This document shows positions 61,428-64,000 of a DNA stretch of 64,000 bases, piece after piece. Within the stretch, counting starts at the first letter, position 1. Every line of letters begins with the position of its first letter. The notes under the pieces were generated by a model that was not told where the DNA came from, ran no database searches, and worked only from the letters and a program-made list of their open reading frames with translations. A program made the position numbers and the translations under genes. Location: positions 2,177,001 to 2,241,000 of the forward strand of contig NZ_CP120373.1 of NCBI RefSeq assembly GCF_029892065.1. The letters are read 5' to 3'. This DNA comes from Sinorhizobium garamanticum (GTDB taxonomy: Bacteria; Pseudomonadota; Alphaproteobacteria; Rhizobiales; Rhizobiaceae).

Positions 61428-62453
61428 TCACGCGGCGGACGCACATGCGGCCGGACGCGCCGCCGGCATTCTCATGAGGCGGCCTCGCGCTTCCTGCGGT
61501 GAACACCCAAACGTCTCACGGTAGCACTTGGAAAAATGGGAAGCTGACACGAAGCCACAGGCGATGGCGACTTCCACGACAGGCATCGTTGACTGCACCA
61601 GCAGCAGTTGGGCGCGCTCGAGACGGAGCTTCAAATAATACCGCGCCGGCGAACAGCGCAGCTCGTTGCGGAACAGTCGCTCGACCTGGCGCCGTGAAAG
61701 GCCGATTGAAGCGGTAAGCTCTTCCACTTGCATCGGCTCGGTAAGGCTCTTCTCCATCTTCTCGACCAGCTTCAACACGATGGGATCTCGAACCCCAATG
61801 CGTTGGGCGAAGGGAAGGCGCTGCCGCTCCCCGGGCTCTCGCACGCGGTCGACAAGCGCGAGTTCGCATATGCCACTCACAACGCTCTCGTCGAAATCGC
61901 GGCCAATGATGTGCAGCATCATATCGAAGGAAGCGGACCCGCCGGCGCAGGTATAGATGTTACCGTCGACTTCGTAGATCCCAGTGCTGGCGTTAGCCGC
62001 CCCAAAGCGCTCGACAAATCCGGGTTGATTCTCCCAGTGGATCGCGCATTTCCGCTCGTCGAGCAGTCCGGCTCTCGCCAGGACATGGGCGCCGGTGCAC
62101 AGGCCCGCGACGGCGACGCCGCGATTGCGACATTCGCGCAGCCATGCATCGGCCGCACGGTCGACGTGGCGCTCCACGTGCTTTCCTCCGCAAATGACGG
62201 ATACCGAGGGGCGCAGTCGGCTGCTGAGATGCTGGCGTTCAACCGCTACCGAGTCGTCAGCTTCAAGCGTGAGGCCGCAGCTCGCGCGGACCTTGGCCCC
62301 GTCGGAAGAGACCACTCGCCAGGCGTAGGCTTCGTAACCGACGACTGCGTTTGCCAACCGCAGGGCCTCGACCGCGGAAGAGAACGCCAGCAACGTGAAT
62401 TCCGGCACAAGGTAGAAGGCAAACAGACGCTGTTCTGCGCTCACTAGTCTCAT
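61428..62453 (-). CDS. GlxA-type AraC-family regulator (DJ-1/PfpI N-domain)
   Basis: 341 residues. The N-terminal glutaminase-like DJ-1/PfpI domain (about 5-185) has the nucleophile-elbow cysteine in AVAGLCTGAHVLARAG, and the C-terminal AraC domain (about 225-325) has LTASIGLSRRQVERLFRNEL and VEVAIACGFVSASHFSKCYRETFG. Resembles GbdR/CdhR-type activators of betaine and carnitine catabolism. Convergent with the BCCT gene and divergent from the second GlxA-type gene. Confidence 0.88.
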   Translation of the reverse strand: MRLVSAEQRLFAFYLVPEFTLLAFSSAVEALRLANAVVGYEAYAWRVVSSDGAKVRASCGLTLEADDSVAVERQHLSSRLRPSVSVICGGKHVERHVDRAADAWLRECRNRGVAVAGLCTGAHVLARAGLLDERKCAIHWENQPGFVERFGAANASTGIYEVDGNIYTCAGGSASFDMMLHIIGRDFDESVVSGICELALVDRVREPGERQRLPFAQRIGVRDPIVLKLVEKMEKSLTEPMQVEELTASIGLSRRQVERLFRNELRCSPARYYLKLRLERAQLLLVQSTMPVVEVAIACGFVSASHFSKCYRETFGCSPQEARGRLMRMPAARPAACASAA

Positions 62454-62570
62454 CCAAGATTCTCCCCCGACGGCCGAATGGCTCGATCCGCGACATATCC
62501 CGAAATATTGACTTGCGTTGGAGATCTGAAAAGAATGATCGCGTCATATCGGCAGTAGAAATGAGACAGT

Positions 62571-63578
62571 ATGGCTGTAAACGACGTTTCCCAGAGGAGC
62601 GTGCGGCGCGAGCAGGATGCGCGCCTGACGGTGGGGTTCGTTCTGGTGCAGCGATTTACGCTCTGCGCCTTCGCCAACTTCGTGGACGTTTTGCGCCTCG
62701 CTGCCGATGAAGGCGACCGTAGCCGGCCGATTCAGTGTCGATGGAAAGTCGTTGCCCCGGACATGAAGCCGATCACGGCCAGCTGCGGTGTCTCCGTACA
62801 ACCTCACGAGGTGTTCGGCAGTCCCAAACTCTTCGATTATCTCGTGGTGGTTGGCGGCCTCATCGACGAAATGGACCGGCCCGATGACCGGGTGGAACGT
62901 TACTTGCGGCAGGCCGCCGCGGCCGGCGTTCCGCTGGTTGGCCTCTGCACCGGCACGTTCATCCTCCATCGTGCCGGTTTAATGGAGGGCTATCGCGGCT
63001 GTGTGAGCTGGTTCCACCATCAGGATTTTCTCTCGCAGTTCGACGGGCTCAAGCCGATATCCGACCAGATCTTCGTGGTCGATCGCGACCGCCTGACCTG
63101 CTCGGGCGGTACGAGCACAGCTCACCTCGCGGCATTTCTGGTCGACAGACACATCGGCAAGGCTCAATCCACGAAGAGCTTGAATATCATGATGATCAGC
63201 GAGGCGGAGGACGGGGGCACACCGCAGCCTGGCCTGACGCTCAGCTTCCGGACGAAGGATCCAATTGTCAGGAAGGCGCTTTTGCTGATGCAGCAAAGCC
63301 TGGACACGCCACTCTCCGTCGCCGAGATAGCAAGGAATCTAAAAGTCGGTAAGCGGTGTCTTGAACGGCATTTCAGGGAGGCACTTGGAACCTCGCCCCT
63401 GACCGCGTTCATCGAGATGCGGCTCTTGCTTGCGCGGCACATGCTCGAGAACACCGGCAAGTCGATTGCGACGGTCGCAGCGGAAAGCGGCTTCTGTGAC
63501 TCATCCCATCTCAGCCGAATGTTCCGCAGGCGGTTTGCCAAAACACCGCAAAATTTCCGCGCATCCCTGGGTGCCTAG
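62571..63578 (+). CDS. Second GlxA-type AraC-family regulator
   Basis: 335 residues with the same architecture: DJ-1/PfpI-like domain (about 20-200, PLVGLCTGTFILHRAG) and AraC domain (about 232-333, IARNLKVGKRCLERHFREALG and IATVAAESGFCDSSHLSRMFRRRF). It is paralogous to, but clearly diverged from, the neighbour at 61428-62453, and the pair share a 117-base divergent control region. It may control the gene starting at 63835. Confidence 0.88.
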   Translation: MAVNDVSQRSVRREQDARLTVGFVLVQRFTLCAFANFVDVLRLAADEGDRSRPIQCRWKVVAPDMKPITASCGVSVQPHEVFGSPKLFDYLVVVGGLIDEMDRPDDRVERYLRQAAAAGVPLVGLCTGTFILHRAGLMEGYRGCVSWFHHQDFLSQFDGLKPISDQIFVVDRDRLTCSGGTSTAHLAAFLVDRHIGKAQSTKSLNIMMISEAEDGGTPQPGLTLSFRTKDPIVRKALLLMQQSLDTPLSVAEIARNLKVGKRCLERHFREALGTSPLTAFIEMRLLLARHMLENTGKSIATVAAESGFCDSSHLSRMFRRRFAKTPQNFRASLGA

Positions 63579-63834
63579 GCGACAGCAAATCGAAAGACTC
63601 AAGGCGCCTTGTTGATCCGGCTATAGGACTACGCAGCCGCCGCGCCGTCTTTCCGCGAAAAGTCCGCGCGGAGGTCGTCGATGCGCTGCCAGCGCCGGCG
63701 CAGCAGCAATCCCTTTCTGCAGGCGCGACGATGACGCATTCCGCGTGCTGTTCGGCGCATATGAGGTCTTCTTTCTGAAGTGTTCGATCCACTATCAGCG
63801 CCATCTCCCGGCCTCGAAAACAGATAGGCAGATC
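63579..63834. other. Region before the last, partial gene
   Basis: 256 bases without a convincing gene. The stretch 63610-63720 reads like degenerate coding sequence, but no frame is long enough to call. Confidence 0.3.
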
Positions 63835-64000
63835 ATGATGAACATTGCGCAGATGCAGGAACAGCGACTGAAGGCACTCGAACTGACCAGGAATGGCGCG
63901 CCGAGGCTGCCGTCCAATCCGTTCTTCGGCGTCGGCCCGATCACCGATGCGACCACCGACGAAGTGGATAGCCGCCTGCGGCGCCTCGCTTTCGATGCCT
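63835..64000 (+). CDS. Unrecognised protein, 3'-truncated by the window edge
   Basis: At least 55 residues beginning with two adjacent ATG codons: MMNIAQMQEQRLKALELTRN, then GAPRLPSNPFFGVGPITDATTDEVD and LRRLAFDA. The frame is open to the window end. I do not recognise the family. It follows the second GlxA-type regulator on the same strand and is a likely regulatory target. Confidence 0.55.
   Translation, partial: MMNIAQMQEQRLKALELTRNGAPRLPSNPFFGVGPITDATTDEVDSRLRRLAFDA

Noticed and set aside
1-64000. CRISPR arrays, complete tRNA or rRNA genes, insertion sequences
   Set aside because: I looked for regularly spaced direct repeats, tRNA T-loop patterns and transposase motifs and saw none. Only the isolated tRNA 3' end at 38303-38316 was found.

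Overview
The window reads as rhizobial (alphaproteobacterial) DNA, most like Ensifer/Sinorhizobium in the Rhizobiaceae. The pointers are two copies of a roughly 105-bp double-palindrome repeat that looks like a RIME element, a BioR-type biotin regulon with TTATAGATAA boxes, a hydroxyproline (hyp) catabolic cluster in the order known from Sinorhizobium, and high-GC coding throughout. No species is claimed.

About 1-38,310 looks like a genomic island or integrative element. It opens with signalling genes (a PAS-LuxR regulator and a GAF histidine kinase) and a biotin module (bioR, bioY, bioB). Next comes the maintenance set often seen on alphaproteobacterial integrative elements: a DUF2493 protein, a Toprim protein, a strawberry-notch helicase/methyltransferase-like giant, a secreted nuclease, two small proteins, a large ParB and, further on, DUF2958 and ArdC. 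A signalling cargo lies between them (a GGDEF-EAL protein, a second GGDEF protein, two AraC and one LysR regulator). At about 25.17 kb the ardC leader runs into the headless 3' end of a HerA-like ATPase gene, which marks a recombination junction. To its right is a defence island: an AddB-like nuclease and AddA-like helicase pair, a PIN toxin with an HTH-ImmA/IrrE partner, and a complete four-gene type II CBASS operon (CD-NTase, Cap2, Cap3, 2TM-SAVED effector). The island appears to end at 38,295-38,316, where 14 bases match the 3' end of an initiator tRNA and are followed by a strong terminator. No integrase or second attachment site is visible, so the other end should lie left of the window.

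About 38.6-51.5 kb is a catabolic region for hydroxyproline. It holds a GntR regulator, HypD deaminase, an Ldh2-family imino-acid reductase, the semialdehyde dehydrogenase HypH, a polar amino-acid ABC transporter, a D-hydroxyproline oxidase, 4-hydroxyproline epimerase, a fused aconitase-X and a proline-racemase-family enzyme with Ser/Thr in place of the catalytic cysteines. Trans-4-hydroxyproline would go to 2-oxoglutarate, and 3-hydroxyprolines via pyrroline-2-carboxylate to proline. Related palindromic operators sit at several promoters.

About 51.5-64 kb holds a CDC48-like AAA+ ATPase, a response regulator without its phosphoacceptor Asp, a serine-cycle module (serine-glyoxylate aminotransferase, malyl-CoA lyase, malate-CoA ligase beta and alpha), a BCCT transporter, and two divergent GlxA-type AraC regulators next to the start of an unrecognised gene cut by the window edge. 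No complete tRNA or rRNA gene, insertion sequence or CRISPR array was seen.
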